Below are positions 33,735-42,711 of a DNA stretch of 64,000 nucleotides, piece by piece. Source of the stretch: JBAYOE01 sp050950065 (GTDB taxonomy: Bacteria; Spirochaetota; Spirochaetia; Sphaerochaetales; Sphaerochaetaceae); NCBI GenBank assembly GCA_050950065.1, contig JBMNGX010000002.1, forward strand, positions 248,001-312,000, read 5' to 3'. How positions within the stretch are numbered: the first letter of the stretch is position 1; each line of letters opens with the position of its first letter. The notes under the pieces were generated by a model. That model was given only the letters and a program-made list of their open reading frames with translations, was not told the origin of the DNA and did not search any database. The translations under genes were made by a program, and so were the position numbers.

Positions 33735-34554
33735 GTATTAATACCTTACTTACAAAATCACTGAAAATAGAGACAGCAATGACTAAAGAGCCAATTGCTA
33801 ATGCAGGAAATAAGACACTCCAAGGAGCTTGTTCAATGATTGGTTTATTTTCAATTACCATCATTCCCCAATCTGGTGTAGGTGGTTGCATACCAACTCC
33901 CAAAAACCCTAAAGAGGCAACCATCATAATTGAATAGGCAAATCTTGCAGTTGCTTCAACAATGATAGGACCAGTAGTGTTTGGAAGAATTTCAACAAAC
34001 ATTATGTAAAAATGACTCTCACCTCTAATTCGAGCCGACAAAACATACTCTTGGTTCTTCTCAGTTAACAAAACTCCTCGAGCAACTCTTGCTGTTGCAG
34101 GGACAAAAGCAATTGAGACAATCATAGTTAAAGAAAAGATATTAGAGTCTCCTAAAATTCCTAAAACAACTAATGAGAGAACTAGGGGAGGTATACTCAT
34201 TAAGATATCCATTGCCCTTAAAAAAAGTGAGTCGACGAAATGGCCAAAGTAACCAGCTGAAAAACCTATAATAACACCCATAATTGTTGAAAAAATGCTT
34301 GTTAAAAGAGCTACTGATAAAATTGAACGACTTCCATAAACTATGCGAGCTAGTATGTCGCGCCCTAGGCTATCTGTTCCTAATAGATGTCCATTTACCC
34401 CTAAAGAGACTGTTTGATTTTCTGAGTCAATTTGTGTGTGGGTAAAAGGAACCAATGTTGGCCCAAAGATAGCTATCAATATCCATAAAATTAAAATTGT
34501 TATTCCAACAATTCCTAATGTATTTTTTCTAAGTTGATATAAAAAGTTACTCAT
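33724..34554 (-). CDS. oppC: Oligopeptide/dipeptide ABC transporter permease, OppC-like
   Basis: The 276-residue inner-membrane permease has an N-terminal helix and about five helices in the transport domain. The OppC-type N-terminal element GTDSLGRDILARIVYGSR is present, as is the ATPase-coupling loop (EAA region) ARIRGESHFYIMFVEILPN. It overlaps oppB by 4 bases upstream and the fused ATPase gene by 11 bases downstream, so the proteins are probably made together. The exact substrate (peptides, nickel or sugars) cannot be decided from the permease. Confidence 0.92.
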   Translation of the reverse strand: MSNFLYQLRKNTLGIVGITILILWILIAIFGPTLVPFTHTQIDSENQTVSLGVNGHLLGTDSLGRDILARIVYGSRSILSVALLTSIFSTIMGVIIGFSAGYFGHFVDSLFLRAMDILMSIPPLVLSLVVLGILGDSNIFSLTMIVSIAFVPATARVARGVLLTEKNQEYVLSARIRGESHFYIMFVEILPNTTGPIIVEATARFAYSIMMVASLGFLGVGMQPPTPDWGMMVIENKPIIEQAPWSVLFPALAIGSLVIAVSIFSDFVSKVLIHER

Positions 34555-35519
34555 ACTTGGTCGGCCTCAAATCTAATAAGTGGGTTTAAATAGCTATACA
34601 TTAAATCTGTAATCATTGTGGAAAGAGAATAAATAACTGTGATAAGTAATACACACGCCTCAATTAGAGGAACATCTCTAGTTTTAATTGCAGTCATAAG
34701 TAGTGATCCCATCCCAGGATATCCAAAGAGGGTCTCAACAACGACAAGTCCTCCAAACAACCACCCCATATTCATCCCAATAATGGTAATAGTTGGTAAA
34801 AGGGCGTTTTTTAAAGCGTGGCGAAAGATTACATAATTGCGACTCATCCCTTTTAAAATTGCAAACTTAATATAATCGCTGTTCATAACGGTAATTACAC
34901 TAGAGCGTTGCATCCTAGAGACATAACCAAACATCACAAATGTGATTGAAAGGGCAGGGAGTACTAAAATATTTAAGTTTTGCCACAGATTCTCTCCAAT
35001 TGGGATAACAGAGACTATAGGAAGAACTTTTAAGTTAACTGAAAATATAGTTATTAAAATAACTCCTGAAACAAACTCTGGTAGAGCCATAGTGGCCAGC
35101 CCAAAAAAAGAGATGATTGAGTCAGTTTTCTTTTTCTCTCTAACACCTGCTAATACCCCAAAGAAAATAGAGAGGGGAACAAAGATTATAAAAGCAGTAA
35201 AGGCTAAAATTAATGAGTATCCAACTCTTCTCCAAAGGATTGTGTTGATAGGAACCCCTTTCATATAGATAGATTCCCCTAAATCTCCTCTAACTGCATT
35301 GCTAATCCAATTCCAATACCTGAGCATTAGGGGATCATTTAAACCTCGTGCTTCTCTAAGGGCAGCTAAGGACTCTTCAGTGGCACTTTGACCTAAGATC
35401 ATTTGAGCTACATCACCAGGCATAATCTCCACTAACATGAAAATTATAAAAGACATTACGACTAGGGTCGCAATAAGCGTCCCTAGCCGATTTAAAACAA
35501 TTTTTACTTTGTTACTCAT
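34551..35519 (-). CDS. oppB: Oligopeptide/dipeptide ABC transporter permease, OppB-like
   Basis: The 322-residue permease has a single N-terminal helix followed by the family segment EIMPGDVAQMILGQSATEES and about five more helices. The coupling loop reads FAILKGMSRNYVIFRHALKN, and the C-terminal part LFGYPGMGSLLMTAIKTRDVP is characteristic of OppB/DppB. Its start overlaps the oppA stop by 4 bases (ATGA). Together with OppC it forms the translocation pathway for the substrate delivered by the binding protein. Confidence 0.93.
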   Translation of the reverse strand: MSNKVKIVLNRLGTLIATLVVMSFIIFMLVEIMPGDVAQMILGQSATEESLAALREARGLNDPLMLRYWNWISNAVRGDLGESIYMKGVPINTILWRRVGYSLILAFTAFIIFVPLSIFFGVLAGVREKKKTDSIISFFGLATMALPEFVSGVILITIFSVNLKVLPIVSVIPIGENLWQNLNILVLPALSITFVMFGYVSRMQRSSVITVMNSDYIKFAILKGMSRNYVIFRHALKNALLPTITIIGMNMGWLFGGLVVVETLFGYPGMGSLLMTAIKTRDVPLIEACVLLITVIYSLSTMITDLMYSYLNPLIRFEADQV

Positions 35520-37025
35520 TTGATATCCATATACTTGTATTGGGGAATCATAGTTAATGGTTGTTTGTAATTGACAACATTTTCATTGATAGCTACTAAA
35601 TAGGGAACTTGTACATTTAACAAAGCACCATTTTCATAAAAGTAGTCTTGTAAGTCTCCGTAGTAGCTCATTCTCTTATCATCATCAATTTCATTTGAGA
35701 TTTTATCAATTAGATCATCAACATATGGATCACTCATGTGAGTTTCATTCCATGAACCACCAGTTTTAAATGCTAAAGCTAAAAGCATTGATGGATCAAT
35801 TCTTCCACCCCAACCAGTAATAGACATTGGTACATTTAGCCAATATTGGGAGAGATAAATATCTCTAGTGTACCCTTTGAGATTTAAATCAAAACCGGCA
35901 GGGGCACTGAGTTCTTTAAGTGTTTGTGATAACTCTTTACCAAATGGGTGATCAGAGGCGTAGTATAAATCAACCTTAACACCATTTGGATAACCAGCTT
36001 CAGCTAATAACTCTTTAGCTTTTTCGATATCACGCTCTCTTAGGGGAGTCTCTTTATACTCAGCTAACATATTCATAATTGGTGTTTCATTGTAGTAAGC
36101 TCCCTCTTCAATTTCCATTTGAGAAACACTGCGAGCAATGATGTGTGGGTCTATACTGTATTTGAAAGCTAAACGGACGTTGTTGTCATCAAAAGGAGCT
36201 TCATCAACTCTCATAGCAACAAAACGTTGCTCTTGATATGGTGAAATAACTTCAACACCCTGTAAATTATCTAACTTGTTCTTAATTTGAGGGGTAACAA
36301 AGGGGACAATATCGACTCTCTCATCCTCTAACATGGAGACACTAGCGTCAATATCGGCAATAAAGTAGATAGCAATTTGATCAACTTTTGGTAAACCTTC
36401 TACCCAATAAGTGCTATTTTTCTCTAAAAGAGCAGATTCTTTAGGAATTAGTTGAACCATCTTAAAAGGTCCTGTTCCCATTGGCATAGATTCACCTAAG
36501 TTCTCATAATCGTATGAGTGAGAAAGGATAGCCATATTGTAATCTGTAAATTGATAAATAAATGTAGGGCGTGCCTCTTTTAAATGAAGTGTAATTGTGT
36601 ATTTATCAACAACTTCAACACTATCAACAATTTCAAAGTCTGGTTGTTTAAGGTGTCCTAAAGAGGAATCTAAAGTTCTTTCTATTGTAAATTTTACATC
36701 TTCACTAGTAAATTCAGAACCATCATGGAAAACTAACCCCTTGTTGAAGATGAAAAGTCCAGTTTGTCCCATCATCTGTCTCCCAACTCTTAGCTAAAAC
36801 AGGGACCAATTCACCACTTTCAGTATCAATTTCTACTAAATATTCATAGATAGAAGAATTCATTGAGAAAGCTTGTCCATCCCATAACCCAGGTGTTATT
36901 AATCCAGGTACTTGCTCAGCTACTCTAATTGTTTTCTTTGTCGTTGTACTCTCTTTGTCTCCACCAGCAAACAAAATGGAAACAGAAAATAAAACTAGCA
37001 AAACAACTAAACCTATACGTTTCAT
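35516..37025 (-). pseudogene. oppA: Oligopeptide-binding protein OppA, interrupted by a single-base frameshift
   Basis: The gene spans 1510 bases. Residues 1-90 read in one frame (signal peptide ending in LFAGGDKES, then LAKSWETDDGTNWTFHLQQG), and the rest, from FHDGSEFTSEDVKFTIERTL onward, is one frame over. Dropping one A from the run of four at 36729-36732 gives a continuous 502-residue SBP_bac_5 protein, with the junction reading GVSFHDGSE. The signal peptide may be lipidated poorly if at all, because no cysteine follows it. A strong GAGGAGG ribosome-binding site precedes the ATG. Either the insertion is real and the transporter lacks its receptor, or it is a sequence error; I favour error given similar defects in recA and infB. 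Confidence 0.85.
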
Positions 37026-37138
37026 ATTTCCTCCTCGTCTGATTTTTGAAAGACCGCAAATAAGGGAAGGTTAACCCAAAGACCAAAAAAGAAGGCCAAT
37101 TCAATGAGAATTACACGGCCAGTAAAACCGACAACCTC

Positions 37139-37168
37139 ATTAAACTATAGAGATTGGCACTCTGTCAA
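37139..37168 (-). promoter_or_regulatory. Promoter of the opp operon
   Basis: On the minus strand, a perfect -35 TTGACA (37163-37168) and TTTAAT (37139-37144) are 18 bases apart. This leaves a leader of about 100 bases before oppA. Confidence 0.6.
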
Positions 37169-37183
37169 GTCGCTATACACAAA

Positions 37184-37203
37184 TATAATAACTGGTTGTT
37201 ATA
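37184..37203. promoter_or_regulatory. Imperfect palindrome upstream of the opp promoter, possible operator
   Basis: TATAATAAC (37184-37192) and GTTGTTATA (37195-37203) form a 9-2-9 inverted repeat with one mismatch. It lies 15 bases upstream of the opp -35 and just downstream of the BusR-like regulator gene. It could be an operator or a weak hairpin at the end of the regulator transcript; nothing in the sequence decides. Confidence 0.4.
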
Positions 37204-37236
37204 TAAAGAGATATTAAAATTAAAAGGGTAGGGTTG

Positions 37237-37875
37237 TTAATTAGAGTTTAGTAAATTATCTACTTGTTCGCGCGTATGTTGGTTTCCAACAACTACTAAA
37301 TCGTCATTTTCTGCTAATAAAAGATTAGGCCCGGGAGATAAGATTATGGAGCCTTCTCGCCGAATAGCAATTACAGTAGCACCTGTATTGTGCCAAAAGT
37401 TTAATTCACTTAAATTCTTATTAATTGCTTTAGAGTTCTTCTTAACAGTAATCTCATAAGTGTGGAAAGGGTTGCTTGCTGCAAAGCGTTCAGAAGAGTC
37501 AATTAAGGTTTTAGTGATATCAAATAATTCGCGCTCTATTTTATTATTTTGTTCAATTAATTGGTGCATTCTAGAGAGCATTGCACGAACTTCATCTCGA
37601 TCGGTGTGTCGTTTAATATATTCTAAAGCTCTCTCTTTAGATTTAACGACAACACCACTGTTTTGTAGCACTTCTACAGCCTTAATCTCCTCTAAAAGGG
37701 AGAAAGCACGCCTAATTGTTTCAGGAGAGACTCCATATTCACTGGCCATCAAAGATCGACCAGATAATCTTCTTCCCTCCTCAATTTCACCATTGGCGAT
37801 TCTATTGGCTATGTCTAAGGCAATCTTTGCATACATTGCTAAAGAGTCTCGCCTTTTTTTAGTGCCACTATCCAT
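37237..37875 (-). CDS. BusR-like regulator: GntR winged helix fused to a TrkA_C (RCK_C) domain
   Basis: The 212-residue product has a GntR-type winged helix (about 15-80; EGRRLSGRSLMASEYGVSPETIRRAFSLLEE, cut here to its visible core SPETIRRAFSLLEE), a helical linker (about 85-130) and a C-terminal RCK_C domain (about 140-210; KNLSELNFWHNTGATVIAI, GPNLLLAENDDLVVVG). This order is that of BusR, the streptococcal and lactococcal repressor whose RCK_C domain binds cyclic di-AMP and controls osmolyte uptake. Ligand binding here is inference. It follows mazG with no gap and is transcribed toward the opp operon, so opp control or an unlinked osmotic target are both possible. Confidence 0.8.
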   Translation of the reverse strand: MDSGTKKRRDSLAMYAKIALDIANRIANGEIEEGRRLSGRSLMASEYGVSPETIRRAFSLLEEIKAVEVLQNSGVVVKSKERALEYIKRHTDRDEVRAMLSRMHQLIEQNNKIERELFDITKTLIDSSERFAASNPFHTYEITVKKNSKAINKNLSELNFWHNTGATVIAIRREGSIILSPGPNLLLAENDDLVVVGNQHTREQVDNLLNSN

Positions 37876-38697
37876 CTATTCTCTCGCTTTAATATTATCC
37901 CAGATGTCGTTTAGTTTGTTAGAGTTCTCCCGAGTCATCTCAATACCTTTCTCTTTACAAACCTCAATTACCTTATTAAATCTCTTTGCAACCTTCCTAT
38001 TGGTCTTATCCAAGGCTACAGCAGGATTTAGTTTAATATAGCGAGCTAAGTTGACAACTGAGAATAAAACATCACCAAGTTCATGCTCAACATCGTCTAA
38101 ATCGTCATGGTTAAGGTCAATTGCCTCAATTAACTCATCAAACTCTTCATAAATCTTATCATAAACACCCTCTACACTAGACCAATCAAAACCAACTTTG
38201 GCCATTTTCTTTTGCATCTCATAAGAGTGTTCCAACTGGGGAAGAGATTTCGGAATATTTTCAAAGTAGTTTTCTGCATCTTCAAGTTCTTCCTCTTTCT
38301 CTTTTTTCTTCATTTCACTCCAAATTTTAAGAACTTCCTCTTTAGATCCAGCTTCTCGTTCTCCAAAAACGTGTGGATGGCGTCTAATTAATTTAGCTGA
38401 TGTTTCATTAAACAATTGTGCTAAATCAAATGATTGAGACTCTTTGTGCATAACTAGGAGCATAAAAGCATTTAAAAATATATCTCCAAGTTCTTCTTTA
38501 ATTGAGGTGTTTATTTCAGATGCTAATGCATCTATATATTCATAAGTCTCTTCAAGTAATTTATTAGCACCTGTTTTAAAGGTTAATGCGTGATCCCATG
38601 GGCATCCATCTGGACCTCTAAGGACCTCTAAAATAGAAAAAAGCTGCATCATAGCTTCATCAAGACTCTTTTTCTCTTCATAATCAAACTGTATCAT
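37876..38697 (-). CDS. mazG: MazG nucleoside triphosphate pyrophosphohydrolase
   Basis: The 273-residue product has two MazG repeats. The first (about 1-125) carries LRGPDGCPWDHALTFKT and the metal site EETYEYIDA / EELGDIFLNAFML. The second (about 150-270) carries KVGFDWSSVEGVYDKIYEEFDEL and HELGDVLFSVVNLARY. EExxE and ExxD metal-ligand sets are kept in both. It hydrolyses NTPs and dNTPs to monophosphates, including non-canonical ones. The BusR-like gene abuts its stop codon. A TATAAT (minus strand, 38733-38738) upstream may be its -10. Confidence 0.93.
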   Translation of the reverse strand: MIQFDYEEKKSLDEAMMQLFSILEVLRGPDGCPWDHALTFKTGANKLLEETYEYIDALASEINTSIKEELGDIFLNAFMLLVMHKESQSFDLAQLFNETSAKLIRRHPHVFGEREAGSKEEVLKIWSEMKKKEKEEELEDAENYFENIPKSLPQLEHSYEMQKKMAKVGFDWSSVEGVYDKIYEEFDELIEAIDLNHDDLDDVEHELGDVLFSVVNLARYIKLNPAVALDKTNRKVAKRFNKVIEVCKEKGIEMTRENSNKLNDIWDNIKARE

Positions 38698-38784
38698 CTT
38701 ACAAATTCCTCTTTCTAGTTAACAGAATATACATTATATACATTCTTATACTTTTCTATTATATTTTAAAATATCCTAAATACT

Positions 38785-39586
38785 CTAATCTAGACCACCA
38801 TATATTGGTAAAAGAACCTCTTCCCCCATAGATAGCACCCCAAATATGAATGTATCGATCTTGTTGAATCTGCCACCTTCATAAAAGCCTTTATCATCAA
38901 CTAGATAGAAATTATTCTTAAAGTTTCCACCTTTGTTGTAAGGTCCAAATACATCTATAGAAGTATCATCTCTTTTGTTAAACTCTATTAATCCATCATC
39001 TTCATTATACACCAATTTGAAGGTTGTAGGAAGTTGTCACTTCCTAAAACATAGTCCATTTGTGGAGGTTTATTAAAACTGTTGTACTGATTTGAAAAAG
39101 TCCCAACAATTATCCCCTCTTTATTTGATTTAGGAAGATTAGATCTGTTTGTTGTAAATTGTCTCTCTTTTTCATTTGAGTCGGTGTATAGATAAAATGC
39201 AGCCAATGAGCCTTCAGACTCTCTAGGAAGTTCAATTCCATTTCCACTACTTCCTCTATAGTTTGAATTAAAACTAGAGGCAACAGAGCTCAATTGATAA
39301 GAGCTGTTTCCAAATAATGGGCTGCTATTAAAGATAGATTATCACTAATAGCGTAAAAGAGTTTTATAGATGGTTTTGTTGAAAAATTATCTACTATACT
39401 ATAAGGGTTAGAGTTGAATTTAACATTAAATTGTATAGGGTCTTCATCATTATCCCTATTAATAGATTCAATTTCTATCTGATTATCGAAGTTTACGTAG
39501 TAAGGGATACCACATGAGTAAAATAAAATAGGTAGAAGCCAAATTATAAAGAACACAGAGATCTTTTTTAACTTAGTTCTACCCAT
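38785..39586 (-). pseudogene. Putative lipoprotein of unknown function, interrupted by two frameshifts
   Basis: Three reading frames join into one protein if one base is added to the A run at 39330-39332 and one to the T run at 39016-39018, giving 267 residues over 804 bases. The first piece has a signal with a lipobox-like ending, ILFYSCGIPYY, so the product would be a spirochaetal lipoprotein. The second piece (SSVASSFNSNYRG) and the third (VYNEDDGLIEFNKRDDTS) are polar and beta-rich, with a C-terminal FIFGVLSMGEEVLLPIYGG. I do not recognise the family. It starts 14 bases after the TPR gene stop. Confidence 0.55.
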
Positions 39587-39600
39587 CTTTTAGTCCCAAT

Positions 39601-40278
39601 TTAGGGAAAGAGTACTAAACGAGCTTCCGCTAACTTTGCATACTCTGAATGTGAAAATTCATCAGCTAGCTGTTGTAAAATAGCTTTAGCTAACTCAATA
39701 TCCCCATTAGATTCATGAATACGAGCAACACTGAATAACGCTTTCGGTGCTTCAGCTGCATTTGAACTAAAACGATCGTACACACTTTGATAAAGTTCTA
39801 AAGCTCCCTGTGTATCGTTTAAAGCCTCTTTAGTAACTGCAGCATTAAAGAGTGCTAAAGAGCCAAAATAACTCTTCCTACCCTTCTCACTTGCATTTAG
39901 AAAGTAATCTAAAGCATCGTCATAAAGTTTTTGCTCATAACTAATTAGACCAAGTAAGTATTCAGCTTTTATCCCAGGATAAGAGCTTTTACCTTTCTTG
40001 CTTATCACAAGAAGCTCCTCTTTAATAGAAGAGGCTTCTTGAGTATCTTTTTCTTCTGATAAAATCCAGTTGTTGTAGCTTTGTTCAACATTGTCGATAG
40101 CTACTTGGCTTTTAAGTTTATTCTTGTCAACAACAACTATTGTTAACCACACTACTAAAATAATTGCTATAAGAGCTATTCCAATCCAAATTAATAGATT
40201 TCTGTAGGTGTGGATAAACTTTGTAAAGCCTTGCTCGATTTTTTCGTTTCTCGTTACTTCTTCTTCAATTTTTGCCAT
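39601..40278 (-). CDS. Membrane-anchored TPR protein (YfgM-like layout)
   Basis: The 225-residue product has a cytoplasmic N-terminus (1-27), one membrane helix (about 28-50) and then about four tetratricopeptide repeats (AEYLLGLISYEQKLYDDALDY, ALFNAAVTKEALNDTQGALE, ALFSVARIHESNGDIELAKA). That is the YfgM/BamD-associated type of architecture, found next to envelope or secretion genes. Its role is probably as a periplasmic scaffold. It starts 6 bases after the stop of the cmk-rpsA fusion on the same strand and is followed by the broken lipoprotein gene. Confidence 0.8.
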   Translation of the reverse strand: MAKIEEEVTRNEKIEQGFTKFIHTYRNLLIWIGIALIAIILVVWLTIVVVDKNKLKSQVAIDNVEQSYNNWILSEEKDTQEASSIKEELLVISKKGKSSYPGIKAEYLLGLISYEQKLYDDALDYFLNASEKGRKSYFGSLALFNAAVTKEALNDTQGALELYQSVYDRFSSNAAEAPKALFSVARIHESNGDIELAKAILQQLADEFSHSEYAKLAEARLVLFP

Positions 40279-40284
40279 ATTAAA

Positions 40285-42711
40285 CTACTCATTATCACGA
40301 GAATTCATTAAATCACCAAAGGTAAATGTATCTTCATCATCATCGTGAATGTACTTTGAGATTTCAGATTGTTGTGATTTTCTAATCATCTCTTTAATCG
40401 AGAGGCTCAATTTTTGAGTTGTTGGGTTAACTTCAATAACCGCAGCACTAATAGGAGCGCCAACTTTGAATTTATCCAATACTGCATCGGTAAATTGCTC
40501 ATCGGGACTTACAAGGTTGAATTTAGAGATAAGACCCTCAATTCCTCCAACTACCCTAACGAAAACACCAAAATCTGTAACGTTGCTTACTTCACCACTG
40601 ATAGTAGATCCTTTTGGATAATCTTGTTTTAAGGTCATCCATGGATTTCCCTCTAATTGTTTAACACCTAAGCGGATATGGCGAGTTTGAGGATCAACAC
40701 GAGTTACTACAACATCAATTACATCGCCCTCTTTACAAAAATCGCTCATGTTTCTTACTTTCTTGGTCCAAGAGATATCATCGATGTGTAAAAATCCATC
40801 AATTCCCTCTTCCAAGTTAATAAAAGCACCACTATTGGTAATTTTAACAACAGGTTTTGAAAGTGTTTTACCTTGTGGGAAACGCTCGTTGATTGTATCC
40901 CATGGGTTCTCTTCAAGTTGTTTTAAGCCTAAGCTAACTCTCTTTTTATCTAAATCGTAACCGAGAATTTTAGCCTCAACTACATCTCCAATTGAGACAA
41001 CCTCTTTGGGGTTATTAATTCTTTTGGTCCAAGAGAGCTCTGAAATGTGGGCAAGCCCTTCAATTCCTGGTTCAATCTCAATGAAAACACCAAAAGTTGT
41101 AATTTTGGTAACTGGCGCTTTAACAACATCATCAACACCATAGCGCTCTTCAAAGGTTGTCCAAGGATCTTCTTGCATATGTTTTAAGGAGAGGTTTATT
41201 TTTTGTGAAGCTGGGTCGATGTTGATCAATCTAAGTTGAACTTGTTGCCCTTTCTTAACAAAATCTTTTGGTTTGGTTACATGACCCCAACTCATATCGT
41301 TGATATGTAGTAGTCCATCAAAACCACCTAAGTCGATAAAAGCACCAAAACTGGTGAAACTTTTAACAGTCCCTTCAACAACGTCTCCAATTTTAACGGT
41401 ATCAAAGAACTTTTCTTTGTTCTCTTTAATTTTCTTCTCTAAGTATTCACGGCGAGAAACTACACTTTTAAGTTTCATTCCGCTATGGAATTTATCAATA
41501 ACGAAATAGTCGGTAATCCCAATAAGCTTCTCTGGATCTTCTACTCTAACTACATCTGCTTTTGATAATGGGCAAAAGCCTAAAAAGCCAGAGCCTAAGT
41601 CAACCTCAAAGCCCCCTTTTATAACTTTTACAAATTTACCAACGATTGGGGAGCGTTTATCAGCAGCTTCTCTTAGAAGTTCTGTTTGCTCTTTAATATC
41701 AGCTCGTCTTTTCGAGATGATAATTTGTCCCCCCTTCCCCTCTTTATTGACAATCATAACCTTGACTTCGTCGCCGACGGCAGGAACAGTGGAAAACTCA
41801 TCTATCGAAATACGACCTTCTGATTTGTAACCCACATCCACAAATACTTGCTCGTTGTTGAGCTGAACTACAGTTCCGGTAACGAGCTGACCATCTTCAA
41901 TTTCATCAAGAGATTTTAGGTATTTTTCTTGCAGCAACTCCTGCATAGCACCACCATTTTGTTGCTGTTCGTCTTGTGTTTCTAACACTTCTTTTACTTC
42001 TTCCACTTCTCTCTCCTGATCCTTATTTTCTTCCCCAATTTGGGTAGATATAGCACGTAACACTTTGTCATAAACTTCATCTATGGTCAAGTATGAGGTA
42101 TCTATGTAGAGGGCGTCTTTAGCTATTTTTAGTGCCCCAAAAGGCTTGCTTTTGTCAATTTCGTCCCTCTTAGCAACCGACTCTACAACCTCTTCATAAC
42201 TTAGTTCTGTTGGCATTTGTTCAAACCTTCTTTTAGCTCGAACTTCAACCGATGCATCTAAATAAAATTTACATTGGGCATTTGGAAAAACTTCGGTAGT
42301 AATATCACGCCCTTCACAAACAACATTTAGACCATCTTCAACTACTTTTCTTAGAAGCTTATTTACTATATATCTGAGTTCAATTATTGCCGATACTGGA
42401 GCAACAACTTCATTTACTGCATCACTATGAAGGGACTTTTCCACATCGACTTTATCTAGATGCATTTTCTCATCAATAATCTCTAACTCTACTTTTTTAG
42501 CTAAACTGATTACAGCCTTTTCATCTTTGTAATCGATACCATTCTCGATTAATTTCAATGTTATTGCCCTATAAAAATTTCCTGAGTTTAGGAAAAAGAA
42601 GCCCAACTCTTTAGCAACCATGTTGGCTATACTGCTTTTACCAACACCAGCTGGACCATCAATGGCAACAACAAAAGAGGTCAAATTTGCCAATTTCTTT
42701 TGATCTATCAA
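40285..42711 (-). CDS. cmk-rpsA: Cytidylate kinase fused to ribosomal protein S1
   Basis: The 808-residue product joins two enzymes usually made as neighbours. Residues about 12-230 are cytidylate kinase: P-loop DGPAGVGKSS, the CMP-binding CEGRDITTEVFP and the lid region AKRRFEQMPTE. The motif after the P-loop is NSGNFYRA rather than the usual DTGAMYRA. A charged linker (about 230-265) leads into six S1 repeats (about 270-790), each with the pattern GDVVEGTVKSFTSFGAFIDL. The first repeats are least conserved, as in S1. The fusion is known from treponemes. It overlaps the pseudouridine synthase gene by 4 bases. Confidence 0.93.
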   Translation of the reverse strand: MIDQKKLANLTSFVVAIDGPAGVGKSSIANMVAKELGFFFLNSGNFYRAITLKLIENGIDYKDEKAVISLAKKVELEIIDEKMHLDKVDVEKSLHSDAVNEVVAPVSAIIELRYIVNKLLRKVVEDGLNVVCEGRDITTEVFPNAQCKFYLDASVEVRAKRRFEQMPTELSYEEVVESVAKRDEIDKSKPFGALKIAKDALYIDTSYLTIDEVYDKVLRAISTQIGEENKDQEREVEEVKEVLETQDEQQQNGGAMQELLQEKYLKSLDEIEDGQLVTGTVVQLNNEQVFVDVGYKSEGRISIDEFSTVPAVGDEVKVMIVNKEGKGGQIIISKRRADIKEQTELLREAADKRSPIVGKFVKVIKGGFEVDLGSGFLGFCPLSKADVVRVEDPEKLIGITDYFVIDKFHSGMKLKSVVSRREYLEKKIKENKEKFFDTVKIGDVVEGTVKSFTSFGAFIDLGGFDGLLHINDMSWGHVTKPKDFVKKGQQVQLRLINIDPASQKINLSLKHMQEDPWTTFEERYGVDDVVKAPVTKITTFGVFIEIEPGIEGLAHISELSWTKRINNPKEVVSIGDVVEAKILGYDLDKKRVSLGLKQLEENPWDTINERFPQGKTLSKPVVKITNSGAFINLEEGIDGFLHIDDISWTKKVRNMSDFCKEGDVIDVVVTRVDPQTRHIRLGVKQLEGNPWMTLKQDYPKGSTISGEVSNVTDFGVFVRVVGGIEGLISKFNLVSPDEQFTDAVLDKFKVGAPISAAVIEVNPTTQKLSLSIKEMIRKSQQSEISKYIHDDDEDTFTFGDLMNSRDNE

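Noticed and set aside
36723..37025. The 100-codon frame at the start of oppA considered as a separate small lipoprotein gene
   Set aside because: Its sequence is the normal N-terminus of an SBP_bac_5 protein and joins the next frame exactly when one base is removed.
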